DNA of 64,000 nucleotides, from assembly GCA_963576785.1 (NCBI GenBank), contig OY756145.1, positions 1,426,001 through 1,490,000 on the forward strand, read 5' to 3'. Position numbers and translations under genes: made by a program. Under the pieces are notes generated by a model. That model was not told where the DNA came from. It worked only from the letters and a program-made list of their open reading frames with translations, and made no database searches. The stretch's first letter is position 1, and every line of letters starts with the position of its first letter. The DNA is from Chlorophyllum brunneum. Its lineage: Eukaryota; Basidiomycota; Agaricomycetes; Agaricales; Agaricaceae. Shown here one piece after another: positions 35,100-49,007 of the stretch.

Positions 35100-38000
35100 C
35101 TACTCTGTCTTTGGTTTGTCAATGTTCCTTTGCGACCTGTCCGGCAGTACAGCTGCGACCTCGTCAATCTTCTTGAACTGCCAAGGGAAGCGAGAAGGAT
35201 ATAAGAAAGGCCGTAAATCGAATCCTGGTGAGTCGGTAAAACGTCAATTTTTCTGCCACCAAATTTCTAACCGTTAGACTCACGATTATCATCCGGACTA
35301 TATGATTCCTAATTCACGGAGACTGATCAGCACAGTATGTAGTAACACGGGGGACACAAACTGCATGATAAGCAGGCGTCAAGGTTGTCATCTTGTGTCT
35401 GTTTCTTGCGTGCTCGAAGAAGAAGAGTTTGACCTTTTCCGCGATCTACGCCCACGCCACACCACGATCAACCCACGGACACGAATGTGGGGAACATGGT
35501 AGCCACGTACCTGGATGGGTGACAAGAATGCCCCCCACTCGTGGACTAATTTCGTGAACATGCTGTACGGACCGCATTTCTCGACCTTTCGCATGCGACC
35601 GAAAACCGAAAGTTCGTCATACGTCATACCCATATCGGCCTACGAGGCAGATGATCGATGGGCGGTATAGTAATGCGATATCTACCCACCTCGTCGCTTT
35701 GAACATACGTTTCGGTTATGGGTTCCAATTCAGCAGTTGGCACAGCATCGAGGAAACTGTTATAATTCAGTTGGAGCTCCTCAGTGGAAGGACGGGAGGG
35801 CTTTCCTCTTCAGGATGGGCAGATTGAATGCATTTACCCCATATGCAATAAAATTCTTTAAATCAGTTTTGCTGATGCCGCCGATAGGGTTGATGTCCGC
35901 TGACAGAATACTCTCGTGAGTTTGTGCTCGCCTCAAGTCAGCTATTCTTACCCGAAGAACAGTCATATTTAGTTAGATATCCACGCAAGCTGTGGCCTCA
36001 ATGAGCGTTTGATCTGATTAGTCATGCCGGATATCACCTTTCATCAACATTCGCGCTCCCAAGGACCAAAAGACCACCACTCTTCCCTCGCACCCAAGGT
36101 AACAACTGTGCAAACAGATACGAAAGCACCATCCGCAGACGAGCTTGAATGTTCTGAAGGGCTAAATTCTCTGCATTGTTGCCCCCTTGGACCCGAAACT
36201 GAGGGCGACGACCAGTCACAACAGCAAATAAATTGCGAACTGCAGTGACAATTGTGTCCATGTTCAGATCGACGTGGTAGCTGTGATGCCATATTGAGGT
36301 GAAAAAATCTTCACTCAGGGCTGTTTGCCTACCTTCCTATCGCCTCTGCGAGGTCCTTGGCTCGCTGGCGAGTTTCAAGGCTTGAATTCTGTGTTCCCAT
36401 GTAGCAAGTGTGAAATATACGGCCAGCAAATTCCCGGGGATCTGAAGGAATATAGGAGCCTTCTGGTTCCCCAGTCATTCTTCTGGCATCGGCAATGACT
36501 TGCTTGTCTGGACAGTTGTCAGGAACGTACCCTCGTATAGAAACACGAGCCAACATACCCCCGCGATTGGCTGCATCCGCAACAAGCCGACACATGGAAT
36601 GGACAATTACTGCTGTTGCACAGCTATCGATACCACCACTCAATGGAATGAAGTATCCCTGAGTTCGAGAACGTCTCAAATAGTCCCATAACCAGCAGGC
36701 TGGTCCCAGCCTTATCCTACATATCAGAACTAGACACAGGAAACATACCAAAGAAACGTACGCAATTTCTTCCTCAGGACGATGGTACCGTACCACAAAT
36801 TCCTTGCTTCCAGTAAACGCTAAAAAGACATCATCACCGGGTATCTCGAACTTCCCACTGCTAAGAGCAAATGGGACTTCAATTCGATGATACCTCTCAG
36901 CACCAGCAGCCTGCATACTTCGGCTAGCTTTTGCCCTATGTGCCCGGACGTCCTCGATGTCAATTGTAGCGGATACTACCTCCACGTCATTCATGGAGAA
37001 TTGAGACCCCTGTGCGACTATGCGGCCATTGACCGCAATCATAGCACACCCATCATAATACAGACGGTCCCCGTCACACCCTTGTTGGTTCGCATACAGG
37101 TAAACACCACCCAGCTATTTGCGAGATCGGTCACTACTGGGATGAAGGGAGGGTGACCTGTACCTTAAGTGTGGCTTCCTTGATCAATTCCACCCTTGTA
37201 TAAAGCTTTCGAAGTTCATGATGGCTTCCACTTGAATTGGTAAAGACCTCAACGCCATCTAGACCCATTAGGATATGCGGACTGACGGCAACACATTCGA
37301 CTAGGGGCCTAGCGAGTTTGGTGATCGAAATGCTCACCTTGCTGGCGTGAACAGTTCTTCACACAGTTCTACCCCGATACAGGTATCTGCAGTACTTATC
37401 ACGGCATCACCAAACGGGACTTTGATCTAGCGAAACTGAAAACTCGCAATACATACATACTGTTGGGTGCGTACCTGTTTGGTGACTGCCTGGATGATCC
37501 TTGGAAGGTAGTGATCCTCCCACTGGTGAGGTTTCAGCCAAGGTGTGAAGTATCTCAACTCTCTGTAATTCCCATCATTTGCCAGCCACATCTTGGGCCG
37601 AATGAGCAGGATTTTGCAGTCATGGATGATGACGCGGCAATTGTAAATTACATTCTTGTGGACAACAGGCCTAATGCGATTTGAGTGTCACTGCAAGCAA
37701 AGGGAATAAGTCTGCTCACATTCCGATATCACAAACGATGCCCATAGCCTCTTCAGACGACAATAATTTTGCAAGCACCTCCCACGAGTGAAGAACGGTA
37801 TCCCCTAGCGGTGCCATTGATTAGTATGACATTGTTTCAAAGTTGCGTATGGCACCATACCTTCGAGAAAGTGGTCTAAACATCCATATCCCCTTTTTAA
37901 AGGTCAGAACGACAACCATAGAGATTAACACAGCATATTCGTACGGAATTTCTAGTTCTGGTCCGACTCTGAGCCTCGCACCTCGATTCTTTGCAATAGC

Positions 38001-38247
38001 TATACTGGCTAGTATTCGTTCAAAATTTCCCTGGATACTCTTAGAAATGAACCAGTTTCTTTGCAATATTCATACCTGGAAATCCAAGGCCCATTGATTT
38101 AAAGAGCTTAGTGGCGGGAGTTGTCAATTTTTTGCTGCAGCTTCCTGGTCTGATGACATACCAGCTAACGCGATGGAATACTCTTTTAAGCATAGAACAG
38201 TCGAAAAAGAGAAGAACTTACGTTGCTACTGTAATAAGATGACCCAT
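35100..38247 (-). CDS. QNS1: Glutamine-dependent NAD+ synthetase
   Basis: Minus-strand gene of about 700 residues with at least ten introns. N-terminal nitrilase-type amidase domain: ITVATC at the start, GPELEIPGYG with the catalytic Glu, then [15 protein letters not shown] with the nucleophile Cys. C-terminal NAD synthase domain: [19 protein letters not shown] with the ATP pyrophosphatase P-loop, [35 protein letters not shown] and [12 protein letters not shown]. This is the eukaryotic QNS1 enzyme: the amidase domain supplies ammonia from glutamine through a tunnel to convert nicotinic acid adenine dinucleotide to NAD+. Start at 38247 chosen since MGHLITVAT is the family-typical first exon. 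Stop CTA (reverse) at 35100-35102. All hallmark catalytic segments are intact. Confidence 0.92.
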
Positions 38248-38691
38248 TACTGTCTATCCCAGGTCGATACTCAAGGGAACAAGGGAGGCGGGTATGGAAG
38301 AGAGGAAGGGGTGACGCCCATGAGAGATTAGATTAGGTTACAGCTTTATCTAATCTCCGCAATTGTAGTGCAGGACCCTCAGGCATCACAAATTTATTGC
38401 CACTCGCCAGATCAAGTCCTGTAGATTCGACCAGGGGCGTGGATCGCTCGGACAAGGAAGTCTACAATTTTCTCCGGGGGGCTGTGATATCGGGGTATTG
38501 CAAAACGACAATCGGTCTATTCCATTATCATTCCGGAGTGCGTCAACAAGGAAGCTATGCAATGCAACAAATCGTGAAGGTATGTTACTATGATTACAGG
38601 TATATAGTAGGGGTATGTAGGGGAATTCTACGTGGAGACATTAGCATAAGAAGGCGGAGCTAAGGTTGAAGTAATCAGTCCGACCATGGTT
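38248..38691. other. Intergenic between QNS1 start and ACC1 end
   Basis: No gene seen. Both flanking genes are on the minus strand, so this is QNS1 promoter plus ACC1 3' flank. Confidence 0.5.
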
Positions 38692-41600
38692 TCAATATGT
38701 GGAGGATGAGAGCGAACCTGGTGAGCGAGGAGCGCTCTGGAGAACGCTAATGACAGCGGCACGTTCGTCATCTGAGAGCCCATCTGCGAAGCGAAGGAAG
38801 CCATCAAGAGCTGCCTTGCGATCTTCCTTGGTCAACTCCACTAAACGGCGGGCGAGATGGTCGGCCTTTAGCTGGGCAATCGTTGCGGTGAGGTCAAGTT
38901 TCTCGATGGCATCAGCTTCTTCTCTATAATCAGTAGGAGGTACGATGCCAGTGAGGTTCGTCAGCAAACGAGAACGGTATTCATATGTTGCATTAGGGCT
39001 AGCCTCTGCAAGTGTTTGAAGGGCTGTCGAACGAGCGACGCGGGCGCGAACAGCCCAATAGAAGAAACGACGAGCGGTTTTCCACTCAGTAGACTTAGCA
39101 CAGCCTTTAGCTTCCATACGGCCAGTGCGGCTAGTACGTATATCAGTGAGGGTATCCCAGATTAAACAACCGGTTACTTACTCGTGCAAATCAGCATAAA
39201 GAAGAGCGATTTGCTTGTAGGCTGGTTGGAGGGTTTGCTCGCGTTTAGCCAGAGCGGCAGTGGCGGCAGCACGCTCGTCGTCAGACTTGGAAGTATCCTT
39301 GCTTTCGCGAACGAGTGTGGCGTAGTCATTGTCAAGACGCTCCATCATCTTGAGAATCTTGTCACGACGCAGCTTGATCTCCACAATACCCTCAGGCTCA
39401 AGGACACCAGCACGAGCGTCAACGTCGGCATACATCTCCATCTGCTGGGGATTGATAGAGGGATCGAGGACGACCCAAGCTCCACCACGAAGTTCACCGT
39501 TCGGGACAATGTAGACGAAGACGGGCTGCTTGTAGGTCGACAAGCCGTCGACAATCTTTGAACCTTGCTTGAGAACCTCATCGTACATGTCTTGTTGACC
39601 ACCGGAGAAACCACGCCAGTTGGCGAAGATGATGAGAGGAAGCCCCTCACGGTTAAAGTCGAAGATAGCTTGGGCAGTCTTGTAAGCGGAATTCGGATAC
39701 CAAACTTGGCCAGCCTCCATAATACGCTGCTCGAATGAGGCGGGATTCGCGGGATCGGCAGGGACAATACGCTCGATAGTGCGAGTTTCGACAGCAATAA
39801 CACCAATAGGGATACCACCAAGACGAGCGCGGCCCACAACGACGGTCTGAGCCCATCCATTCAACGTCTCCTGGAACGAGTCCTTGTCGAAGAAGCCACT
39901 CTGCCACCGGCCGTTCCCGTCCTTCTTTCCTTCAATGAACCACCGGGGGTCATAGGTCGTCTTGGGAGGAACATAATCAATATCACGATCCCAGGTATCT
40001 CCCGCCTCGCGGACTGGAAGTGGGGCGTTCTTAAACTCAGGGACATAGGAGAGCCACTCAAGTATTTGAGTGGCGCCTTGGAGGTCACTACCGGCGGTGA
40101 GATGAGACACGCCATTTTTGAACATGATTTGGGTGCCGCCAAGCTGCAAGTTGGAGGTGTAGACTTCGCGGCCAAGTACCTTGTTAAGAGCGCCGGCACC
40201 AGTGAGGATGATAGGCTGGCCTTCGACTTGGACGGCACGCTCTCCCAAGCGGACGAGGTAGGCACCAATGCCGACGGAACGAGCAGTGACGAGGGTGATA
40301 GTGAAAATATCATCATAAGCACGAGAGGTCTCGCCAGCAATGAGACCTGATCCCCTAAGAGATTCTACACCAAGGCCATCCTGGAGACCAATGATATCGG
40401 TGATCTTGAAGCGGCGTTCGCCCTGATCCTGAATCTCCTCGACACGGACGGCGTCTTTGCCTTTTTCCTCCATTTTGATAAGATTCTCGGGGGTCAAATA
40501 GAGGTAATTAATCCCCTTTTCAGGATGGTCATTATCACTCCAAGCCGCGGAGAACAGTGGGAGGAGCTCCTCAGCAATGCCGATACGAGCACCGGAATTA
40601 GCGGAGAGATAGATGCGAGGTAGGCCTTGTGCACGGGCGTGCTGGGTGACAAGGTAGAAGAACTGGTCTTCGACAGGGCCGAAGGACCCAATCTTGAAGG
40701 TGATATCGTTGGCAATGACTACGACTCGACGTCCATGAGGATACTCTGGCGTGTGAAGCGTGAAGATCCAGGCGACCATACCGAACGTATTGTTTCCGGG
40801 AGCTCTGTCAACTTCAACGAGATGATCATGTTCATCGAGAACAAGCTCCTTAGACTCTAAGTAGGTCTTGGGGAGGACGGTGGCGGAATCAACAGTGCGT
40901 GCCTTCTGCCAGACATTCTGGAGAGCTTTGGAGAAGAGATCGGGGAAGTCGTAAACGTAGGTCGTACCAATGAGATGAGCCTGGTAACGTTTGGGCTGTA
41001 GAGATTCCTTGGTCGGATAAGGTTGGTGGACAGGTTGGAGATGAAGCGGGCCCTTCTCGCCAATGGATTTAAGGATAGTAGTACCACGGTCCGTGGTAAT
41101 CTCCTGATAGGCGTGGTAGTTTACAATGAAGCCGGAAACATTTTCAATGATGCAGCGGATGGGGGTGACGTTACCCTCGTTATCTTCGAGAGAAATGAGG
41201 ATCTCAGAGCCTGTTACATGTAAACGCCACAGGCGCTTGCCATGACGCTCAATGAAACCAGAAATAGCGGCCAAGACATCATCATAAGTGACAGCGAGGT
41301 TGTAAACGAAGTTGATGAAAATGTGGTTACAGTCCGCATTGCGGTGCTGAGCGCTGACGATCTCCAGAGCATCGAGAATACCAGTGACAAGGCGATCCGT
41401 TTCGGAAATGAGGTATTCCGCGGTGCTCATGGAGCCACGGAGACGGCCGGGACGAACAAGGGCGCGAACGAAGAACCTGTTATCCAGCTGGTTCTCGCGA
41501 GCGATGGCATGATAGACATGGATCTGCTTGGTCTCGACAAAAACGGGCTTCAGGTTGTAGTTGGAAAGACGGCTCAGTTCGAGCTGGAAGGCAAGGGCTG

Positions 41601-44600
41601 GTTCAATGTTGCGAATAGCCTTCTCTTCACCCCAGATGCCATCCGCCTCGCGAATAGTGTAGTAGACAGGGTAAACACTTGGGCGGCAGATGAGGAAAGT
41701 GACACGGCGAACGCCCTTGCGCTTGAGGATGTCGGCGTGATCGTTGGCAAATTTGATCACTGTTTCGTTCCAGGTCTCCTCGGGAAGGTCATCTTGTTTA
41801 CGGAAAATACGCAAGGCAACATTCACAACATTAGGGGACTGTGCGTCTGATCCATAGCGCTCCCTGAAGTCTTCAACATCGAAGACTGGAAGGGTCGCGA
41901 CAACGTTTGAGAAGCCTTTGGCAAGGACCTTCAGGTTAGGAAAGGATGCGATGGCACCGTTGCGAACGGGCTGTGATTGATGACGATTTATCATGTACGT
42001 GAGATCACTGACGGATCCTTGCCTGCGGGTCTCACTAAACGGCATATAAGCCCGAGTGATGGTATTAAAATGTATAGTAGCCACGTACCCAGGTCCAAAC
42101 CGAGGAGTTGAGGGAGGTGAATGTGATTGACCAAGGTTGAAGCGCCAGGTTAAAATATTGGGAACTTCACCATCATCTAAGGTATCGCCCTCCTCATAGT
42201 CAATTGAGAGGAGGCTATATGCCTTGTATGCGCGACGGACATAGACCTCGAAGGCGGCTACAGGGTTTCGTCAGACCCTAGGGGGGCGGCATGCTGAAAA
42301 AAAACTTACCGAGAGAGACCAGGGGATCGGGGTGGCTGAAGAAACTGGGAAGGACGTCGAAGACGGTGTAGCGAGAGTCGCTCAACTCCTTGAGAACCTC
42401 TGCAGAAGGCGACCTGGATCCGGCCTGACCCGGTTCACCATAATAGTTATTCGAAACGGAGTTCTTGAGGACGGTCTCCATCTGGGCGCGACGCTCTTCA
42501 TACGAAGGCATTTGGCCGAGAATGAGAACTTCTCGAGCCTTGAGACAAACGGCCGTGGACGATCTGGAATGAAAGGGTTAAGCTTATGACACCCCTGGAG
42601 AAGAGACCACGCACTTGGCTTCCAGAGCAGCAAGGTCCTGCAAGACCTTGTAGAGTTGACTTTCAGGATTTGAAACATTGATTCCACTGGACTTGATGTA
42701 ATCAAGGATGGTAAACACCAACTTGACCTTGCTCTGGACCTTAATATGGCTCAGGACGAAGCTGATGGCTTTGTCCAGATCGTCCTTATGTTGCTCACGG
42801 AGGGAAAGAACGCGGGCCTCAATGCTTCCTCCGAACAACTTCTCAGTGGCCACGTATCGACCAAGAAGGTTAGCTAACACCTCCACCTCGTGACCTTTAG
42901 CACCACCGAGGTGACGCTCTGCAATCTCGAACAAGACAGCGAGCTGGGTGCGCGTTCTTGATTTATCGGCCGCAGGAAGCTCATCACTGATGTGGTGCTC
43001 GAGGACCTTCTTGATGCGACCAGCAGGGAATTCGTGGCCGTTACCCTTTGCCTTGGCAGCATCCATGGCGGATCGGATGCTTTCTTCTACCTTGGGTGAA
43101 ATACGGCCAGAGAGTGAGGAGAGTACCGAGTTGGTCTCGGCGTAGGGAAGTTCGCCGTCATGGAGAACGGAGATAAGTTCTTTGAAAGTAGCAGCCATGA
43201 TGGACTGGTTATCAAAGCCGTCCAGGATGTCGTTCAATACGCTGAGAGTGTAGCTAAGGCGTTGGTGAGGCTTATTGCCAATGACCCCAGGTGTGCCAAG
43301 GGCAGGCAGAAGACCGTTGAAAGGCTTAGCGTGCTTCACCCGAGCAGGATCATCAAGAGTCAGGATACCGAGGATGTCTCCAGGCTCAAGACTGACACCA
43401 GGTTGTTTGATCAACTGGACGATACCATCTTCAGAAGCGACGAGCGGCATGTACATCTTCATAACCTATAAGAGGATGAGTGTTTACGTTCAGTAATGGT
43501 AAAAGTTATTGCGGACCTCGATTTCAGCGTATTGTTCACCGGCGTTGATATGGTCGCCACTGTCGACATAGTACCGGACCAATTTACCAGGGCTGGGACT
43601 TCTTAATTGGGTGGGGTCATTTTCCTGTTCAATGAGGCAGGTCTTGGAGTCAATCATCAAACGGAGAGCGCCGACTTCCTCGCGCCAGTAGATAGTGTGA
43701 CTGCGGCCGTCTAAAAGAACCAAGAGACCACCGTCGGCGAGAGGGCGAGCACCGACTAAAGTGCGACCTCCGTTGAGATAGAGAGTCCAGGTGGTGACTG
43801 AGGAGCGAGCGCAGGTGAAGGAATAGCGAATATTCTCATAGATGAAATCGATGCCAAACACGGTTTTCAGGACATCACGGCCAGGTACTTGTCCCTTGTC
43901 CAGAACACGCTTGTACTCGAACCAGCAGGCCTCGGAGGCAATGTGGGCTTTTGTGACAGCGCCACAAATGACGGCAAGAGTAGTGTCGGGACGTTCGGCG
44001 GTAAGCTTATTGCTGATGAGAGAGTCAAGCCAACCGGTGGTGAATTTGTTGTCCTTGAAAGTCTCCAATTCGAGGAGTTTGATGAGATACTCGACAGTAG
44101 TACGGAAGTCACCGCGAATGCTTAACTCCTTTAAGGCAACAATCATGTTTTTTCGAGATTCACTTCGATCCTCGCCATAGGCAAAGATGTGACCAAATTG
44201 AGAATCCGCGAATTCGTGAAGGCCACCGGCTGTACCAACAGAGAAATAGCCCCAAACGTTGTTACTAGAGCGGAAGTTGAGCTCTTGAAGGGAACCGGAG
44301 GATGGTTTGAAACCGGCATCTGGATTTTCGGCCGTGATACGGACGGCAACGACATGGCCCTTGGGCTTGGGTTTTCGTTGCAGCTGATTAGATTCAGGCT
44401 TCGCCATATCGAAATCAATTTCGGACGATCCTGTAGGCGCGACGCCATACAGGGTACGAATGTCGCGGATGCGGTGGAGGGGTAGACCCATGGCGACCTG
44501 CAGTTGGGCAGCCGGTAGGTTGACACCAGTAACCATTTCCGTTGTGGGGTGCTCGACCTGAAGACGAGGGTTAAGCTCGAGGAAGTAAAAGTAATCTTCA

Positions 44601-45912
44601 GCGTGACTGTAAAGGTCTATAAAACACGTCAGCCGATACAAATACACCCAAAATAGTTACCCGAAAACATACACTCGACGGTACCGGCACTGACATAACC
44701 AACGAGTTTCGAAAGACGGACAGCAGCCCGCTCCATCTGTTCAAAGGTGTCCTCATTGGCAATAGTTACGGGAGCCTCTTCAATAATCTTCTGATGACGA
44801 CGTTGAACGGAACAATCACGGCCAAAGAGCGAGATAGCATCTCCATATTGATCTGCGAGGAGCTGGACCTCCAAGTGACGAGCCTGCCCTGCAAGCTTCA
44901 TGATGAAAATGGGTGATCCTGCCATGGGTTAGGATAGCTGCAGTCCCTCTCAGATGCCGACGACGCACCTGGGATCTCTCCTTCGACAGCATGGAAAGCA
45001 TTTTTAAATTGATCGGGACGGTCGACTTTGCGGATACCCTTTCCTCCTCCACCTTCACTAGCCTTGATCATTATCGGCCACCCAATTTGTTCCGCGCGCC
45101 CCATACCCTCTTCAACGGTAGTAACACAAGCATTAGCATATGCTTTGTCGGGCACGGTCACATAACCAGCTTCAGAGAGAACGGTTTCGCTAATACCGGT
45201 ACCTGACCAGGGCATAGTGGGGACATCTGCACTTTGTGCGACGATAGTACTCGAGATTTTGTCACCTAAGCTGCGCATGGCACTCCCTGGGGGGCCGATG
45301 AAGACAATCTTGTTCTTGCTCGCAGCGAGGGATTCGGGAAGCCTTGGGTTCTCAGAGGCATGACCCCAACCAGCCCAGACAGCATGAACACCGGCGCGTT
45401 CAGCGATGTCCACAATGAGATCGACGTTCGCGTAGTTGTTGTTGTTGGTTCCACCAGGCACTTCGATATAGCGATCGGCCATGCGAATATATTCCGCATT
45501 CACTTTAAGATCTTCGGGAGTGGCCATGACGGTGAATTCAATCTCGCGCTCGTTGCCGAACGTCTCATAACTCCATTGCCGCACGGAGCGAATTTCTTTT
45601 ACAGCCGCAATACCTAGGTCAACTGTCAGCATAATGACTGGATTGACGGAGTGGCACCGACATACCGTTATTAGCGATGAGGACCTGCGCGATCACGGGG
45701 ATAAGTGGACAGAAGAGGAGGAGCTGAAGGTGCGCGTACTTTCGTGATAACTGTATGACCACTATGCGATTGGACGAAGTTCTTGACACCACTGGGCGGG
45801 GCCTTGTCCAGGGAGTTCCCGCCTGGATGTATAGGTCAGAGGTATGGATATATGCGTGGAAACGGGACGCACCAATGAAGTGCTGCACTCTGGAATGGTC
45901 GTAAGCGGACAT
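38692..45912 (-). CDS. ACC1: Acetyl-CoA carboxylase (multidomain eukaryotic)
   Basis: Minus strand, about 2,220 residues. First exon [14 protein letters not shown]; then the biotin carboxylase domain: [69 protein letters not shown] (glycine-rich ATP grasp) and [18 protein letters not shown]. The biotin carrier site [14 protein letters not shown] lies just after an intron. A long central region leads to the carboxyltransferase halves with [20 protein letters not shown] and [15 protein letters not shown]. At least nine introns are needed. ACC1 carboxylates acetyl-CoA to malonyl-CoA in the cytosol, the committed step of fatty-acid synthesis, using biotin, ATP and bicarbonate. No key residue appears lost. 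It is the longest gene in the window. Confidence 0.95.
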
Positions 45913-47056
45913 TGCGCGCAGCTGCTAATCTGACGGCAGGCAGCTATGATGGGAGGGGAATGAGGATGGACGGGAAGCAGCGAGTTTTTATTCTCGTCCC
46001 AACACTGTCCACACCGGCTGGGGTCACGGCGTTGATCGACCCCAAAAAATCTGTGATGGCTTACCTCATCCTGTTGGACTCTGTTGAACTTTGGCCTGCC
46101 ATTTCTAATTTCTCTATCTTGCCATCGCAACCTCTCAAAGGAGCTTGTGCGTATCCCCGTCGTGTACGTAGCTCGCGGGACTAGTACTGTGATTGCGTCT
46201 CCTTATCGTCGAGGACATATTTAGGTGCCCGAGACGCGTGTGGGATCCGCGTGTTACAACATTAAATCAGACGCGTCACACCTGCCCATCTCGCGTAATA
46301 TTGTTTTTCGCCACTTACCCCATCCCGAGCTTGTGCAAAGTTCGTCTGGCCAATTTTTAAATTTCGCCTCACCATTTGGAGACTCTATAAATGGTGAGGA
46401 GAATTAGACGTTGAGGCGTCTTTCCCGCCGACATGAATCCATCTCTTCCCACTGCAAGCCCCTCGTCCATCTTATGCCCAAAACCGACTCACGAATTTGA
46501 CAATTTTCTGTCAATAGTGTCGCACAGATAAGCAAGACCCACAAGTTCCAATGACGCTATACTGACGTGCACCACTTATACCACTCGAAGTAGCGTCACC
46601 TTCCCATGAATTGGTCCTGTTCCTGCTGTCATAACTTTCCGAATCCAAGTCTGGCAACGAGTGTAGAAGTGCTCGCGGGATATCTAAGTCCATTTTGGAG
46701 TCTTCACCGGTGCTGTCACCGGAAACCTTGCTCGGGAACCCGGCTCGTGCAGGCCCGTACCTGAAGCTTGAAGGCCAATTGACCAAGCCACACCACCACT
46801 CAACGGATCCGGGCGCTCAAACTCCCCAACGAAAGCACTCAAGTGCTTCCAAAAGGGGGTAATGAATATCGTCGGGCTCCGAAGCAGCCGTCAATCCGTA
46901 GCACGATTTTTGAGACAACCTTACTCTTATTGACATACACAAATGGCCGATTATACAAAGTCCAATACGTAACACTGAATTCATCGAGTGACCATAGTCC
47001 TCCCGCTAATTTAAGATCAATTTATAAAGTCGAACTCAACAGGTGGTTTCAAAGGC
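45913..47056. other. Long upstream region of ACC1
   Basis: About 1.1 kb without a supported gene between ACC1 (start at 45912) and the 3' end of ARPC2. The minus strand 46511-46786 has a 91-codon open frame with no family resemblance. Region probably contains ACC1 promoter and 5' UTR. Confidence 0.5.
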
Positions 47057-48184
47057 TCACCTAACTGTCTTCCTCTCACCCGTAGCTACTTCTGTCTTGG
47101 CGCGGTTCAGTACCTTCTGGAATTCCGACACTCGAGCCCGCATTCGGGAGTGCATGTACGCCTTAGAACATTTGATGTGATAATGCAGGTAATCACGGAA
47201 CAACTGGATGTGTGAGATCGTCGCGGACGCCACGTCGGGTCTGGAAAAATGACGGGGGAACAAGACAAAGGTGACATAGCCGGCATCTTCGGTATTTCTC
47301 AAACCCGCGATGTGGCGAATCTCGAGGGGAGGATCACGGTTTGTGTAGAGGACCTGAGGTGCATTCTGAATTGAAGGCTGTCTCCGGGCGTCAACGAATT
47401 CCTGGTCGGATACTATATCAGATACTAATAGCACACCTGATAGACCAATACTTACCTGCAAAAACACCTTGCCAAAGATGCGATCCGTCTCCTCCCTAAA
47501 GATGGTGGAGAAAATGACCGTGACTCGATCAGGTGAGGCTTGGATGTAGATAGCCTCTTCATCTCGGTAGTGAATCTGCATCAGCTCTCCTTGCCCTCCG
47601 GATATCTCTAGTGCCTTTTGCTCCTGGAATGCACGTTCAAATGGCGCAGAACATGCATTCCTCTTTAGTAGCGCGACCGACATCACGAACGCATCTCGCG
47701 ACTCTGGATTCCCGCTATTAGCACTCCTAAGATATGATTATTGTTTGGACAAATACCCACCAGCATCCTGAGGCACCTGTTCCAAATCAATCATCAAACT
47801 GACATTGTATTCCTGCTCGGGCTGTTCCAACACCAGTGCTCCATACTCACGCTTCAAAACATCTACAGCGCCATATCTAGTCAACTCATCCCAACACCTG
47901 ATATTCATCGACAGCAACAGTGCAGTTTTTTTCTCCCCCGACGTTAAATGGAAACGCACGCCGTCGAAATCAACAAACTGAACATCGAGAGTTGAGGGTC
48001 TGAACAGGTGATCCGACACCGTGAAGGATCAAGCGGTTGCAAATGCACGGTATGAACGTACTTTGTAAGTTTTTCCAGGAGCGTGCTTTGAATGATTGTG
48101 TTATGAGGCTACAAGCAGTTCACGTTCGATGAGCTAAGTGGTGTGTTAGGGGCCTCATTATCAGCTTACTTCAAGAAGAATCAT
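47057..48184 (-). CDS. ARPC2: Arp2/3 complex subunit 2 (p34-Arc)
   Basis: Minus strand, about 325 residues. The first exon is tiny: ATG ATT CTT CTT GAA, joined by a GTAAGC..TTGTAG intron to PHNTIIQSTLLEKLTK. The next exon gives PSTLDVQFVDFDGVRFHL, then MNIRCWDELTRYGAVDVLKR and NVSLMIDLEQVPQDA. Further: AIYIQASPDRVTVIFSTIF and FLQEFVDARRQPSIQNAPQV. The C-terminus FRDYLHYHIKCSKAYMHSRM and RVSEFQKVLNRAK matches ARPC2/Arc35. It forms the core with ARPC4 in the branched-actin nucleator. The order and motifs are complete. The start was chosen because MILLEPHN is the near-invariant first motif of the family and requires the short first exon. Confidence 0.93.
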
Positions 48185-49007
48185 CCCTGAGCCAAAGGAT
48201 CGAAGTCAGCGCCCCTTCGATCGTTGGCCAGGCTGGTTACATACCGTATAATTATACGTAATGGCTCAGTCAAAGCGCAGCTGGGTAGACAAGACCGGAT
48301 GATCGCAACTTGCAAGGTATCATGGACGGAATATGAATATCATGTGAACATTATCTAAGGATGCCTCGTGACTGTTTATTTTTAGTACTAGGGTGGTCTC
48401 CCCTTTACCTATTTGTTTGTATCTACGATATTGGACATTCTGTCATGAGGCGTCTGCGTCACCTACAGCGAGCAGACCTATACCTCCCAACACCACAGTA
48501 GGTCAGGAGGTTCGATGGAAAACCCAGACTGGCATACAAGCCGCTATCCAATGCATGGGCTATCCGAATCTTGAAACAGTATAGTGGAATTGCGAACTCC
48601 AGCCAGGCGAGAGGGTATAAGGATCAAATTTGAAATGTGTTGTCATAGAATAACTATGTAAGAGGACTGATGGTGGGTGTAAAATACGCGGGCAAGGTCA
48701 ACGGGGAATATTCATAATGAGGTGGCAAGCCAAAAACGGGTTGAGCGAGGGGATGGAAAAAGAAGGCAACAACGGTAAAGCGAGGAGAAGGAAAAAAAAG
48801 TGGTAATCGTCAGAGGTAAGCGATTGAGAGATTACTGTTTGGACGACGATAAAGCGTTCGGATTCCGGATTAAAAGCACAATGTCTAGATAGGAAGGAGG
48901 ATAAGGGTGAAGAAAGAGAAGTACGCCGGAGCAATAGCCACGCCGTAACCACCCCATAAGTGTCCCAGCTACTAAAATTCAACCATAGTCCATAGACTCC
49001 GAATACA
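48185..49007. other. Intergenic upstream of ARPC2
   Basis: About 820 bases with no supported gene: ARPC2 promoter on one side and the 3' flank of the Zds-type gene on the other. Includes the perfect palindrome listed separately. Confidence 0.5.
48245..48258. repeat. 14-base perfect palindrome CGTATAATTATACG
   Basis: Perfect two-fold symmetric AT-centred sequence about 61 bases upstream of the ARPC2 start. Could be a dimeric transcription factor site or chance. Confidence 0.6.

Noticed and set aside
39861..40340. Ser/Leu-rich minus-strand frames within ACC1
   Set aside because: Shadow frames of the carboxyltransferase region, which is continuously open in another frame.
46511..46786. 91-codon minus-strand frame upstream of ACC1
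   Set aside because: No family features or flanking exons; likely chance or upstream transcript sequence.
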